Shown here piece by piece: positions 18,194 through 27,283 of a stretch of DNA of 64,000 nt. This stretch comes from Bacteroidota bacterium (GTDB lineage Bacteria > Bacteroidota > Ignavibacteria > Kapaibacteriales > UBA2268), in the NCBI GenBank assembly GCA_004322215.1, contig SCSM01000002.1, positions 62,001 through 126,000 on the forward strand. Direction: 5' to 3'. A program made the translations under genes and the position numbers. Within the stretch, counting starts at the first letter, position 1. Each line of letters begins with the position of its first letter. The notes under the pieces are model-generated. The model was not told where the DNA came from and did not search any database. It was given only the letters and a program-made list of their open reading frames with translations.

Positions 18194-19705
18194 ATGAGAA
18201 TTATCTTATACTGTTTTTTGTTAATTTCAATTAATAATATTCTTGCGGCTAAAGTTCTAAATGTCGGAGCTGATAGTACCTATTCAACATTATCTGAAGC
18301 TGCTCTCGTTGCTCAACCTGGTGATACAATCATGGTAAATGATGTTGTAGAGGAAGGTACGCAATGGATTTCCGAATTGAAAGGGAATCAGGATAATTGG
18401 ATATACATTCTTGCAACAGACCAACAGGATATTGTTTATAGTGGAAATGTTGAAGCATGGCATCTAAGCGATTGCGCGTATATTTATATAAAGGGATTTA
18501 AATTTGAAGGACAGTCTGGAAATGGTGTCAACATTGACGATGCCGGAACATTCGATACTCCTTCTCATAATATAAATATTGAAAATTGCGAATGGAGAAT
18601 TATGAATGCGAGTGGCAACAATGACCAGTTAAAAATGTCTGGGGTTGATGATTTTATTATCAGGAATTGCAATTTTTCAAAAGGGTCCGAAGGTGGAAGC
18701 ATGGTTGATTTGGTCGGTTGCCACAACGGATTATTCGATTTTAATTTTTTCAATGATGCAGGTGCGAATGCCATACAGGCAAAAGGCGGCTCAAAGGATA
18801 TTTGGATTGAAAGAAATTTATTTACAGATGCAGGAGAGCGTGCAGTAAATATTGGTGGTTCGACTGATTCTGCATATTTCAGACCTCAAGGTATAAATTA
18901 TGAAGCTTCCAATATTTATGTTCATTCAAATGTGTTTGTTGGTTCTACTGCTCCCATTGCCTTTGTCGGGACTGTCAATTCCGAAGTTGTTAATAATACA
19001 ATAGTGAATCCGGGGAAGTGGGCAATACGCATTTTACAGGAAAACACAGACGGAATGCTCCAATGTTCCAATAATATTTTCAAAAATAATATTGTTTATA
19101 TTCAGGATTATGCTGCTTACCCGACCTTAAATATAGGCCCTAACACATTGCCGGAGACTTTTGAATTCAGTAATAATCTGTGGTATAATTGGCAGGACAT
19201 GAATTGGACTGGACCAAACCTGCCGGTAACAGAAACAGACGGAATATTAGGGAAAGACCCACTTTTCAAAGATTATGCACATTACGGATATGAATTGCAA
19301 CCGGGTTCTCCTGCAATAGGAAAAGGGAAAGGTCCTGTTGCATGGAAAGACAGGCATTTCAATGATTATAAAAATCCTCCTTCAATAGGTGCTTATGAAG
19401 ACACTTCTGCAACGAATGTAGATGAATTTTCAAATAATATTTTTGACTTGTCAATTAATCCGAATCCAAGCTATAATTCATTCAGAATAACATTTAATTT
19501 GATTTATGATGAAAATGTAAAAATATCATTATATAATATTCAGGGAGAACAAGTAATTGAATTGTGTAATAAAAATTTTAAAACCGGCGAAAATGTAATA
19601 GAATCCGGTACTTCTCAATTAGATATTTTATCAAATGGAATTTATTATATTAAATTCAATTTTGGTAAATGCGTTAGAATAGAAAAAGTGATTTTGTTGA
19701 GATGA
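18194..19705 (+). CDS. Secreted right-handed beta-helix protein with T9SS C-terminal domain
   Basis: 503 aa from the ATG at 18194, chosen because TTGGAGAA precedes it and a clean signal peptide follows (MRIILYCFLLISINNILA); an upstream in-frame ATG at 18146 would bury the signal peptide. The mature part is a parallel beta-helix: successive rungs such as YIYIKGFKFEGQSGNGV, IIRNCNFSKGSEGGS and DIWIERNLFTDAGERAV, then VVNNTIVNPGKWAIRI. The C-terminal about 85 aa (SINPNPSYNSFRITF ... NGIYYIKFNFG) form a type A T9SS domain. Such proteins are often polysaccharide lyases or hydrolases, but no catalytic residues can be assigned. Confidence 0.87.
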   Translation: MRIILYCFLLISINNILAAKVLNVGADSTYSTLSEAALVAQPGDTIMVNDVVEEGTQWISELKGNQDNWIYILATDQQDIVYSGNVEAWHLSDCAYIYIKGFKFEGQSGNGVNIDDAGTFDTPSHNINIENCEWRIMNASGNNDQLKMSGVDDFIIRNCNFSKGSEGGSMVDLVGCHNGLFDFNFFNDAGANAIQAKGGSKDIWIERNLFTDAGERAVNIGGSTDSAYFRPQGINYEASNIYVHSNVFVGSTAPIAFVGTVNSEVVNNTIVNPGKWAIRILQENTDGMLQCSNNIFKNNIVYIQDYAAYPTLNIGPNTLPETFEFSNNLWYNWQDMNWTGPNLPVTETDGILGKDPLFKDYAHYGYELQPGSPAIGKGKGPVAWKDRHFNDYKNPPSIGAYEDTSATNVDEFSNNIFDLSINPNPSYNSFRITFNLIYDENVKISLYNIQGEQVIELCNKNFKTGENVIESGTSQLDILSNGIYYIKFNFGKCVRIEKVILLR

Positions 19706-19746
19706 TTTATCAAAAAAAAATGTTGATTAAGGAATAGGTTACCTGG

Positions 19747-19832
19747 TATTGGAATGATATTCTTCGTAATTGTTGCTGAATTAATTCCACACTTGAACTA
19801 TAAGCTGATTAGTTTTAAGTGCAATTCCAATA
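19747..19832. repeat. Inverted-repeat structure upstream of purL
   Basis: TATTGGAAT (19747-19755) is inverted as ATTCCAATA (19824-19832). Inside, CACTTGAACTA and TAGTTTTAAGTG form an imperfect inner stem. The structure lies about 160 nt before purL, in the 285-bp gap after the beta-helix gene. It may be a terminator of the upstream gene or a leader; it does not match the conserved core of the purine riboswitch. Confidence 0.4.
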
Positions 19833-19945
19833 TTGATACAAGTACATTAATTCAAAATGTTTAAAACTTGATTATCAATAAACATAAATACAATAGTTAA
19901 ATAACCAAAATTTTCAACACTCACAACTTTAACAAGAAAAAACCG

Positions 19946-19953
19946 TAATTTTG
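19946..19953 (+). promoter_or_regulatory. Candidate Bacteroidota-type -7 element before purL
   Basis: TAATTTTG fits TAnnTTTG and sits 38 bp before the purL ATG within CCGTAATTTTGTT. The same context recurs upstream of the tRNA-Ala gene. No clear -33 element is seen, so this is a weak call. Confidence 0.3.
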
Positions 19954-19990
19954 TTATCGGGTTTTATTCATTTATAAAAAATTAATACTG

Positions 19991-22216
19991 ATGGGTTTAT
20001 TTTCGGAATTAGAAGTATCATTACAAACTGCATACGAAGTCGGATTAACAGAGGAAGAATATAATAAAGTAATAGAATTTTTAGGAAGAATCCCTACTTA
20101 TACCGAGCTTGGAGTGTATGGGGTTATGTGGAGCGAACATTGCTCTTATAAAAACTCAATTAAGCAATTAAAGACATTGCCGCGTTCAGGTGGGAGATTG
20201 CTTGTCGAAGCTGGAGCTGAAAATGCAGGGCTTATTGATATCGGAGATGGATATGCTATTTGCTTCAAAATCGAAAGCCACAATCACCCTTCGGCAATAG
20301 AACCGTTTCAGGGTGCTGCTACAGGTGTCGGCGGAATACTCAGGGATATTTTTTCGATGGGTGCAAGACCTATTGCATCTTTAAATTCATTAAGATTCGG
20401 GGAGCTCAATTCAGACAGGACAAAGTATTTGTTGAGAGGTGTTGTCGGCGGTATTGGTCATTATGGAAATTCTTTTGGAGTACCAACGGTAGCAGGTGAA
20501 ATATACTTCGATGACTGTTATTTCGATAATCCATTAGTCAATGCAATGGCTGTCGGAATTGTTAAAGTCGGCAGAACCGCTTCTGCAACGGCGTCCGGAG
20601 TTGGCAATCCTGTATTCATAGTCGGTAGCAGCACGGGGCGTGATGGAATTCACGGTGCTTCACTTTTGGCTTCGCGTGAATTTGATGAAGAAACAGATAA
20701 TATGAGGCCAACTGTTCAGGTTGGCGACCCATTTGCTGAGAAATTATTATTAGAGGCAACACTTGAATTGATTAAATCCGGTTCGGTTGTTGGAGTTCAG
20801 GATATGGGTGCGGCAGGTATATGTTGTTCCACATCTGAAATGAGTGCAAGAGGGGCTGTCGGAATGTTTGTCGATTTGGATAAAGTTCCTCTGCGTGAAC
20901 CGGGTATGAGTGCTTATGAAATAATGCTCTCAGAATCTCAGGAAAGAATGTTATTTATTATTGATAAAAATAAGGTTGAAATTGCAAAAGATATTTGCAA
21001 AAAATGGGATGTTCCGATTACTCAAATTGGTGTTATAACCGATGATGGTTTATTAAAAGTATATCGCGACGGGAAGCAAGTTTGTGAATTAAATGCAGAT
21101 TCATTAGTATTGGGAGGAGGAGCCCCGCAGAATGATTTACCTGCTTCAAAACCAGCTTATTTAGATATTGTTAATAATGTAAATGTTGATACCCTTGATT
21201 TAAATATACCTTTTAACGAAGCATTCACAAAAATTCTGACTTCTTCGACAATTGCATCAAAGAGATGGATATTTGAACAATACGATTCACAAGTCAGAAC
21301 CAACACTGTAAGTATAAAAGGTGATGCAGCAGTTATGCGGTTAAAGGAATTGCCAAATAAAGGAATTGCAACTTGTACTGATTGTAACGGAAGATACGTT
21401 TACCTGGACCCATACAAAGGAGCAATGATTGCTGTAGCAGAAGCAGCGAGAAATGTGGTTTGTGTCGGGGCTGAGCCGCTGGCTATAACAAATTGCCTCA
21501 ATTTCGGTAATCCATTTGACCCGGAAGTGTATTGGACATTCAAGCAAGCAGTAGGTGGGATGGGCGATGCATGCAGGGCATTAAATACTCCTGTTACAGG
21601 AGGAAATGTCAGCTTTCATAATGAATCGAGGGAAAGGGCTGTATTCCCTACACCAACAATCGGTATGCTCGGATTAATTGAAGACCTGAATAAAATTTGC
21701 AGTGCAGGTTTCAAAAATGAAAATGATACGATTTATCTTCTTGGTAATAACAGACAAGAACTCGGCGGCTCAGAATATATCAAATTATTTTATGGAGATG
21801 TTGTCGGTAAATGTCCTGAACTTTATATTGATGATGAAATTAAAATACAAAAAGTTGTTCTAACGGGAATTAGAAAAGGGCTTATTAAAAATGCGCACGA
21901 TTGCAGCGAGGGAGGTATAGCTATTTGCCTTGCAGAAATGTCCATTTTGTCGGAATTGAATATCGCCTGTAATATTAATCTTCCCTGGGAACTAACTCCC
22001 GGAATATTGTTCGGCGAATCACAGTCGAGGATTATTGTGTGTGTTAATCAAAATGATGAAATGAGACTTGAAGAACTTTGCAATAAAGAAAATGTTGAAT
22101 GCTTCAAAATCGGCAAAACTCATAAAGTTCAATTTAATATCAATGATAAAATTTCATTTACCGTTGATGAGCTGAGAAATGTGTATGTGCAAGCAATTCC
22201 GTCTATTATGAAGTAA
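19991..22216 (+). CDS. purL: Phosphoribosylformylglycinamidine synthase subunit PurL
   Basis: 741 aa, the small-form PurL that works with separate PurQ (glutaminase) and PurS. It converts FGAR to FGAM with ATP in purine synthesis. Family blocks: [12 protein letters not shown] with the catalytic His, [60 protein letters not shown], then the second AIRS-like half with [18 protein letters not shown] and [14 protein letters not shown]. There is no glutamine amidotransferase domain, consistent with the short form. purQ and purS are not in the window. An inverted-repeat structure precedes it. Confidence 0.97.
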   Translation: MGLFSELEVSLQTAYEVGLTEEEYNKVIEFLGRIPTYTELGVYGVMWSEHCSYKNSIKQLKTLPRSGGRLLVEAGAENAGLIDIGDGYAICFKIESHNHPSAIEPFQGAATGVGGILRDIFSMGARPIASLNSLRFGELNSDRTKYLLRGVVGGIGHYGNSFGVPTVAGEIYFDDCYFDNPLVNAMAVGIVKVGRTASATASGVGNPVFIVGSSTGRDGIHGASLLASREFDEETDNMRPTVQVGDPFAEKLLLEATLELIKSGSVVGVQDMGAAGICCSTSEMSARGAVGMFVDLDKVPLREPGMSAYEIMLSESQERMLFIIDKNKVEIAKDICKKWDVPITQIGVITDDGLLKVYRDGKQVCELNADSLVLGGGAPQNDLPASKPAYLDIVNNVNVDTLDLNIPFNEAFTKILTSSTIASKRWIFEQYDSQVRTNTVSIKGDAAVMRLKELPNKGIATCTDCNGRYVYLDPYKGAMIAVAEAARNVVCVGAEPLAITNCLNFGNPFDPEVYWTFKQAVGGMGDACRALNTPVTGGNVSFHNESRERAVFPTPTIGMLGLIEDLNKICSAGFKNENDTIYLLGNNRQELGGSEYIKLFYGDVVGKCPELYIDDEIKIQKVVLTGIRKGLIKNAHDCSEGGIAICLAEMSILSELNIACNINLPWELTPGILFGESQSRIIVCVNQNDEMRLEELCNKENVECFKIGKTHKVQFNINDKISFTVDELRNVYVQAIPSIMK

Positions 22217-22261
22217 GTGATAAAAGTGTTAAATGATAAGTGTTAAGAGTAAATAGTCAGT

Positions 22262-22295
22262 AGTCATAAGTCGAGAGTTATTTACACTTATGACT
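22262..22295. repeat. 10-bp inverted repeat after purL
   Basis: AGTCATAAGT (22262-22271) is inverted as ACTTATGACT (22286-22295) with a 14-nt loop, 45 nt beyond the purL stop. No U-tract follows; it is probably a dispersed intergenic repeat rather than a terminator. Confidence 0.6.
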
Positions 22296-22356
22296 AAGGA
22301 CTTCTGGCTGAGACTGTAAAATAGTTAATTGTGAATTATTAATTTTTTAATTGAAT

Positions 22357-22920
22357 ATGGTTATTCCAATTTATAGTTGTTTTCACCCGATTTTGAGAAA
22401 AAAAACATCAGCAGTAATAAAAATTGATGATGATATAAAAAAATTGGTTGAAAATATGTTTGAGACAATGTATAAAGCAGATGGAATCGGTTTGGCAGCC
22501 AACCAGGTTGGTCAGGATAAATCTTTAATCGTTATTGATATAAATGCAAGTAAAGATAAACACAAAAGCGAGCCGCCGATTACGCTGATAAATCCCGTGA
22601 TTGAACAATTTTCGGATAATGATGTGGAATATGAGGAAGGTTGTCTCAGCATACCGAAATTTTATGAAAAAGTGATGCGCCCCGAGATAATACAAATCAA
22701 GTACCTGGACCTTGATATGAAAGAACACGTTGTCGAAGCGGGAAATTTACTTTCAAGGGTAATGCAGCATGAAGTTGACCATTTGAACGGAATAATTTTC
22801 ACAGAAAGACTGTCTCCAATCAACAGGACTTTAGCAAAAAGCAAGTTGAGAAAAATTCAGAAGGGACAGGTTATTCCCGATTATCCTTATATTGATTCGA
22901 ATGGAAATCCATTGAAGTAA
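22357..22920 (+). CDS. def: Peptide deformylase
   Basis: 187 aa from the ATG at 22357; a TTG two codons earlier is less likely. Removes the formyl group from nascent proteins. All three motifs are intact: GIGLAANQVG (motif 1), EEGCLSIP (motif 2, with the metal-binding Cys) and HEVDHLNGIIF (motif 3, HExxH). N-terminal VIPIYSCFHPILRKK is typical. It lies 140 bp after purL, with repeat-like noncoding DNA between, so it is probably transcribed separately. Confidence 0.97.
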   Translation: MVIPIYSCFHPILRKKTSAVIKIDDDIKKLVENMFETMYKADGIGLAANQVGQDKSLIVIDINASKDKHKSEPPITLINPVIEQFSDNDVEYEEGCLSIPKFYEKVMRPEIIQIKYLDLDMKEHVVEAGNLLSRVMQHEVDHLNGIIFTERLSPINRTLAKSKLRKIQKGQVIPDYPYIDSNGNPLK

Positions 22921-23068
22921 TTATGAATTTAGAATGTTTAATTTTAAATGAAATGCAGATATTTTGGTGTTTGAATTTTGGATAATATGGTAAAAAGCTA
23001 ATAGTAAGAGGATAGTTAACTAAATAGTTTAATTATTAATTGTGATTTGTTAATTATGAATTTAAGAG

Positions 23069-23719
23069 ATGGAACCGGATAAATTAAAAGAATTGATACT
23101 GGCAGGTGAAAGCTCGAGGATTGAATTTAAAAGGAAATTCACTACACCGGAAAAAATTGCGAAAGAAATTTCTGCATTTGCTAATACAGTAGGCGGATAT
23201 TTGATTTTCGGAGTAGAGGATGATGGAAAAATCACAGGAGTTGAAAGCGAAAAGGGAGAAATTGATTTAATTGAAAATGCTTGCAAATTTTACTTAGAAC
23301 CACCGGTTGTACCTCAGATATATATCGTAGATATGAATGGCAAGGATGTAGTTGTGATATATATAAATAAGAGTAGTATTAGACCACATTGTGTATTGTC
23401 TAATCCGGATGATAGGAAGCCGGATAGGACGGCATACATAAGGGTTGGTGAAGAATCAGTTGCTGCAAGTAGTGAAATGACGAGAGTACTTTCTGCTCAA
23501 AATACAGAAAATCCATTAAAATTAATCATCGGAGACAAAGAAAAAAGACTTTTTGCTTATCTGCAAAATCATCAGAAAGTAACTGTTATGGATTTTGCAA
23601 ATCTTGTAAACATTTCGCGCAGAAGGGCAGAAAGATTGCTTGTCAGATTAGTAAGAGCGAGTGTTTTACAAATACACCAGGATTCAAACTCGGATTATTT
23701 TACATTAACAGGGAATTAA
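23069..23719 (+). CDS. AlbA_2 (Schlafen-type) domain protein with C-terminal winged helix
   Basis: 216 aa. An N-terminal AlbA_2 domain (about 1-125) with ESSRIEFKRKF, KEISAFANTVGGYLIFGVEDDGKI and DRTAYIRVGEES; then a short linker and a winged-helix-like C-terminus (VTVMDFANLVNISRRRAERLLVRLVRASVLQI). Bacterial AlbA_2 proteins are usually annotated as ATP-binding or transcriptional regulators; some are linked to defence or RNA cleavage. No neighbouring target gene is evident. It converges with the heme-motif lipoprotein gene across a strong hairpin at 23747-23771. Confidence 0.88.
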   Translation: MEPDKLKELILAGESSRIEFKRKFTTPEKIAKEISAFANTVGGYLIFGVEDDGKITGVESEKGEIDLIENACKFYLEPPVVPQIYIVDMNGKDVVVIYINKSSIRPHCVLSNPDDRKPDRTAYIRVGEESVAASSEMTRVLSAQNTENPLKLIIGDKEKRLFAYLQNHQKVTVMDFANLVNISRRRAERLLVRLVRASVLQIHQDSNSDYFTLTGN

Positions 23720-23746
23720 AAAATAATTAAGAAATAAATCCTGATT

Positions 23747-23771
23747 AGAGACAAGCCGGGGGCTTGTCTCT
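23747..23771. terminator. 11-bp perfect hairpin between convergent genes
   Basis: AGAGACAAGCC and GGCTTGTCTCT flank a GGG loop. It lies 27 nt after the AlbA_2 stop and 15 nt beyond the stop of the convergent lipoprotein gene, so it could stop transcription from both sides, though neither side has a U-tract. It resembles a dispersed repeat. Confidence 0.55.
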
Positions 23772-23786
23772 CCATACAAATATTTT

Positions 23787-24782
23787 CTAATTATTCGGTG
23801 CGCCGTTCTGCACCCAAATTTCAAGTTGTCTCAAATTACAATCTGACAAACGCATATTATTATCGGGCATAGGTACATATCCTTTTTTGTGTTGAATTGC
23901 ACCGAGAAATTTACCATTATCAATATATTTTTTTACGTTTGAATACCCTTCAAGAGTGACATTTCCCTGCGGCTGAACGCTGGTATGGCAGCCGAGGCAA
24001 TTCAATTCCAAAACAGGAACAATTGTTTTGCTATATGTAACAGTTGTAGTATCGCAGCCGCCGATTGGCGTGTCAGAACAATCTTTGTCCATCGCACCTT
24101 CGGCAATCCATCTTGCGATTAATGAAATCTGTTCTGAAGTCAAACGTTTTTTTGGTGGAGGAGGCATCCTGTCGTCTTCTTCATTGCTTTGGTTCGTTAT
24201 CATTTTATAAATTTTACTGCTATTCGGGTTCCCGGGTTTAATACCTTTTCTCATAATATTTTGGTATGAATCCAAAATATATCCTTCTTTTGATGTACCT
24301 TTATTATGGCATCCGCTGATTGCACAATTTGAATTGAATATGGGGAGAATGTCCCTTCTGAAACAAATACCTGTGTCAATAGTAGGGGCATCCTGTTGTA
24401 TGTTTATTACCACATATCTTTGATGCCGAACGTCAATCCTCGGAAATGCTTTAATGATTGCAGTAATTTTTTGCTGAGGTAAATTTGTTATTGACTGATA
24501 AACAACACTGTCACCGCTAACTGTAGATAAAGTTCCGCCACCCATTATAATTTGCCAAATCACAGTTTTATCGTATAGTGGCTTGTCACTGATTACGGAT
24601 AAAACAGTGTCATTTATAAATGCCTTTAACACAGTTGCTTCACCGGCTAAAATATTTACTGTATCCGGTGTTACATCAAAAATTATACTGTGTGTGTCTT
24701 TATTCGGTCCCTGTACATCTTCGCTACAGGATATAAGTATAGTTGCTGCTGCTATACTTAATAAAAGAATTATATATTTCAT
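23787..24782 (-). CDS. Lipoprotein with two c-type-heme-like motifs
   Basis: 331 aa. Lipoprotein signal MKYIILLLSIAAATILISC. After an Ig-like N-terminal half come two cytochrome-like modules: FRRDILPIFNSNCAISGCHNKG with EGYILDSYQNIMRKG and RMPPPPKKRLTSEQISLIARWIAEGA, then VPVLELNCLGCHTS with VTLEGYSNVKKY and VPMPDNNMRLSDCNLRQLEIWVQNGA. The second is a standard CxxCH; the first is CAISGCH, a four-residue spacing. The LPIF..NC..CH and ARWI..GA pattern is that of PSCyt-like cytochrome domains. Divergent from the redox operon starting at 24885. Confidence 0.82.
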   Translation of the reverse strand: MKYIILLLSIAAATILISCSEDVQGPNKDTHSIIFDVTPDTVNILAGEATVLKAFINDTVLSVISDKPLYDKTVIWQIIMGGGTLSTVSGDSVVYQSITNLPQQKITAIIKAFPRIDVRHQRYVVINIQQDAPTIDTGICFRRDILPIFNSNCAISGCHNKGTSKEGYILDSYQNIMRKGIKPGNPNSSKIYKMITNQSNEEDDRMPPPPKKRLTSEQISLIARWIAEGAMDKDCSDTPIGGCDTTTVTYSKTIVPVLELNCLGCHTSVQPQGNVTLEGYSNVKKYIDNGKFLGAIQHKKGYVPMPDNNMRLSDCNLRQLEIWVQNGAPNN

Positions 24783-24884
24783 TTTTAATTAAATCCATGA
24801 CTAAAAAAAATATTTATTTTTGTGAAAGCTAATTTTATATTATTTCCGTTTATACTAATGAATATCAAATCAATATTTTATTTT

Positions 24885-25223
24885 ATGCAAAAAAATTTTT
24901 TTATATATTTCTTGTATATTTCTGTATTAATGATGTTGTCTTGTGAGGACGGATTTCCTACAGAAAATAAAAAGAATTTACCCGAAGGGCATACAAAATT
25001 AATAGGCATTGCTTTTCATAAAAAGGGGTATAAGGAACCATTTGCTTATGATATGTCACGGGGTGAGGCAAACTGTGCAGGAGCAAAGTGCCACCACAGT
25101 GATTTGAGAGGTGGTATGGCTGAATCTGATGGAATGAAATTAATTTCTCCGTCATGTTTTCAATGCCACGGAGATTTATGGAATGAAATTGATACATCAA
25201 TAAAAACAATTACGAATTATTAA
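24885..25223 (+). CDS. Small lipoprotein with CX4CH and CXXCH motifs
   Basis: 112 aa from the ATG at 24885, chosen because it gives a normal lipoprotein signal (MQKNFFIYFLYISVLMMLSC); an in-frame ATG at 24858 and a GTG at 24822 are alternatives. The mature protein has CAGAKCHHSDL and, 30 residues on, CFQCHGDLW, suggesting one or two covalent hemes. First gene of a plus-strand run with a TlpA-like thioredoxin, DUF4266, DUF3570, NusG-II-like and ApbE proteins, and divergent from a lipoprotein with the same mixed heme spacing. Confidence 0.75.
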   Translation: MQKNFFIYFLYISVLMMLSCEDGFPTENKKNLPEGHTKLIGIAFHKKGYKEPFAYDMSRGEANCAGAKCHHSDLRGGMAESDGMKLISPSCFQCHGDLWNEIDTSIKTITNY

Positions 25224-25254
25224 TTTGGAATTACTTATTAAATTTAGGAATTTT

Positions 25255-25770
25255 ATGAAAAAATCAATTATAATAATTTTAATAATAATATTATTTGGAA
25301 AATTAAATCAACTTTCGGTTCTTGCCGAAGATAATGACATTAAAGTTGGAAATTCAGCACCGGATTTCAGTGGAGTAACCATTGACGGCAGAGAAATGAA
25401 ATTATCTGAATTTAAGGGCAGAGTGATTTTACTTGATTTTTGGGCAAGCTGGTGTGCACCATGTCAAAAAGAATTACCATATCTCATGCAATTATTTGAT
25501 GATAATGATGACAAGAACTTTATGATTATTGCAGTTAATATAGACAAGAAAATCGAGCAGGCACAGAAGTTTTTGGATAAACTTAAAGAGAAAGCACATT
25601 TTCCGATAATTTGGGACAGTAAATCGGTTATTCCGGCATTATATAAAATCGAATCAATGCCGACTACAATTTTTATTGATAAAACCGGTGTAATTAGGTA
25701 TATTCATACAGGTTTTACCGATTCTTCAAAAGAAATTTTAAAGCAGGAACTTGAAGAGCTTTTAAAATAA
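25255..25770 (+). CDS. TlpA-like periplasmic thioredoxin
   Basis: 171 aa from the ATG at 25255 (MKKSIIIILIIILFGKLNQ, a signal peptide); a TTG ten codons upstream is less likely. Thioredoxin fold with KVGNSAPDFSGVTIDGREMKLSEFKG, VILLDFWASWCAPCQKELPYL (active-site CAPC) and a cis-Pro region IESMPTTIFIDKTG. Members of this family reduce disulfides for cytochrome c maturation or other exported proteins. The position directly after a CxxCH lipoprotein fits a heme-attachment or thiol-redox role. The gap to the preceding stop is 31 nt. Confidence 0.9.
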   Translation: MKKSIIIILIIILFGKLNQLSVLAEDNDIKVGNSAPDFSGVTIDGREMKLSEFKGRVILLDFWASWCAPCQKELPYLMQLFDDNDDKNFMIIAVNIDKKIEQAQKFLDKLKEKAHFPIIWDSKSVIPALYKIESMPTTIFIDKTGVIRYIHTGFTDSSKEILKQELEELLK

Positions 25771-25799
25771 TTATTGATTTCAATTTATAATTTAATAGC

Positions 25800-26015
25800 A
25801 TGAAACTAATAAAATATATATTATTAATTTTAATAATTGGTTTATGTCTTGGATGCACTACAGTTGAACCATGGGAAAGAGAAGGGCTTTCGAGTCCGAT
25901 TATGATATTCGATAAGAATCCGATCGAAAAAGGAATAAAGATACATCATATAGAATTCCGGGAAGGTTCGGCAGGAGCAACCGGCTCTCAAAGCGGCGGC
26001 TGCGGCTGCGGGTAA
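25800..26015 (+). CDS. DUF4266 small lipoprotein
   Basis: 71 aa. Lipoprotein signal with LCLGC (lipid Cys 19), then VEPWEREGLSSPIMIFD, the DUF4266 core, and a Gly/Cys-rich tail ending GGCGCG. Residues 58-61 read A-G-A-T just before the tail, close to the [S/T]-G-A-[S/T] sequence that ApbE flavinylates, though the first position is Ala. The gene lies upstream of DUF3570 and two genes upstream of the NusG-II/apbE pair, the arrangement in which this family is usually found. Function unknown. Confidence 0.88.
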   Translation: MKLIKYILLILIIGLCLGCTTVEPWEREGLSSPIMIFDKNPIEKGIKIHHIEFREGSAGATGSQSGGCGCG

Positions 26016-26058
26016 AATAAATTACGATTTACGTTTTATGAATTATTAATAACGAACT

Positions 26059-27270
26059 GTGGTTAAGAATTTAGGTTTTAGATTGTTATTTATAAAACTT
26101 TTACTTTTTGTTATTTTCATTGTTTTTCAATATTCGATGTTGATTGCTCAGCAATTACCGGCGAATGAAATACAGGTGGATTTCAATTCTTACTTCGATA
26201 ATTACGGTGTTGAAATTATTTATCCTGAAGTTTCTTTTTCAAAATCTGTATCTGAAAATACGAGTATTAACGGCAGGGTACTTGTGGATGTTATTACGAC
26301 TGCATCGATGAAAAGTCATTTTGACAGTGTTTACTCATTTGCAAATACGAGCAAGGGTCTGGATGCATTTACTTCGGCAAGCAAAAGAACTCACGGGGGA
26401 AGCGATAACAATCCGGATGAGCTTAGAGGAGAATTTGGGATAGGTGTAGTACAACTTTTCGATGAAGTTAATGTCTCGTTAACTAATCTGTATAGTATTG
26501 AACACGATTATTCTTCGGAAACGATAGCCGGCAGTATATCTGTTCCAATGGCAAAGAAAAATACGACTATTCAATTGGGATTGGTAAAAAGCTGGGATAA
26601 AATTTTCCCTCAAACAAGAACATGGATAGAAGATAAATCTGTTATTTCTTCAACTTTGACTTTATCACAAATTTTCAGTACGGGCTTTATTGGGCAAATT
26701 GAGTTGTTTTACAGTAACTTATCGGGATTTCTTTCTGACCCGTACCAGGTAGTTACAGTTGTGAATTTTGATTCTGCATTTTTTCAAAAATATGAAAATA
26801 TATATCCTGATTACCGAAACAGGGGGGCAGCGGGATTAAGAACTATAATCAGATTAAATGATGTTTCATCGTTACAGTTAGCGTATAGGTATTATCTTGA
26901 TGACTGGGAAGTTAAATCTCATACAATTTCAGCGTTATATGAGCATCTTTTTTTTGATGAAAAATTATTATTCGGAGCAGGTATCAGGTCATATTTTCAG
27001 ACAAAAGCAAAATTCTTTAAGGCGGAATATAATAAGCTGGAAGAATATATGAGTGTTGACCCGAAACTGAACGGGATGATATCGAATGAACTGGAATTTA
27101 ATTTTTCTTTAAATGGTTCGTTAATACCGATTATAGAAAATGAGAAACTGGAATTTAACGGGAGATTTAATTTTTATATAAGGAAAACAGATTCACCTGA
27201 CTGGCATTCGAGGTATGATGTGCTGTATGCGTATTTGATGAGTGCCGGATTCAGATTTCTTTTTGATTAA
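26059..27270 (+). CDS. DUF3570 outer-membrane beta-barrel protein
   Basis: 403 aa. Start is GTG/TTG-like at 26059 (the codon order MVKNLGFRLLFIKLL gives a signal peptide). After the signal, the protein is an alternating-hydrophobic beta-barrel sequence: QVDFNSYFDNYGVEIIYPEVSF, SGFLSDPYQVVTVVNFD, FPQTRTWIEDKSVISSTLTLSQIF, YRYYLDDWEVKSHTISALYEHL. This is the DUF3570 pattern, including SDPYQ and the final SAGFRFLFD strand ending in an aromatic-acidic terminus. A role as an outer-membrane channel or redox partner is inferred from its operon with DUF4266 and apbE. Confidence 0.88.
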   Translation: MVKNLGFRLLFIKLLLFVIFIVFQYSMLIAQQLPANEIQVDFNSYFDNYGVEIIYPEVSFSKSVSENTSINGRVLVDVITTASMKSHFDSVYSFANTSKGLDAFTSASKRTHGGSDNNPDELRGEFGIGVVQLFDEVNVSLTNLYSIEHDYSSETIAGSISVPMAKKNTTIQLGLVKSWDKIFPQTRTWIEDKSVISSTLTLSQIFSTGFIGQIELFYSNLSGFLSDPYQVVTVVNFDSAFFQKYENIYPDYRNRGAAGLRTIIRLNDVSSLQLAYRYYLDDWEVKSHTISALYEHLFFDEKLLFGAGIRSYFQTKAKFFKAEYNKLEEYMSVDPKLNGMISNELEFNFSLNGSLIPIIENEKLEFNGRFNFYIRKTDSPDWHSRYDVLYAYLMSAGFRFLFD

Positions 27271-27283
27271 TAGGGGAGGATAT

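Noticed and set aside
19706-19990. A purine riboswitch before purL
   Set aside because: No conserved purine-aptamer core is visible; only an inverted repeat is supported.
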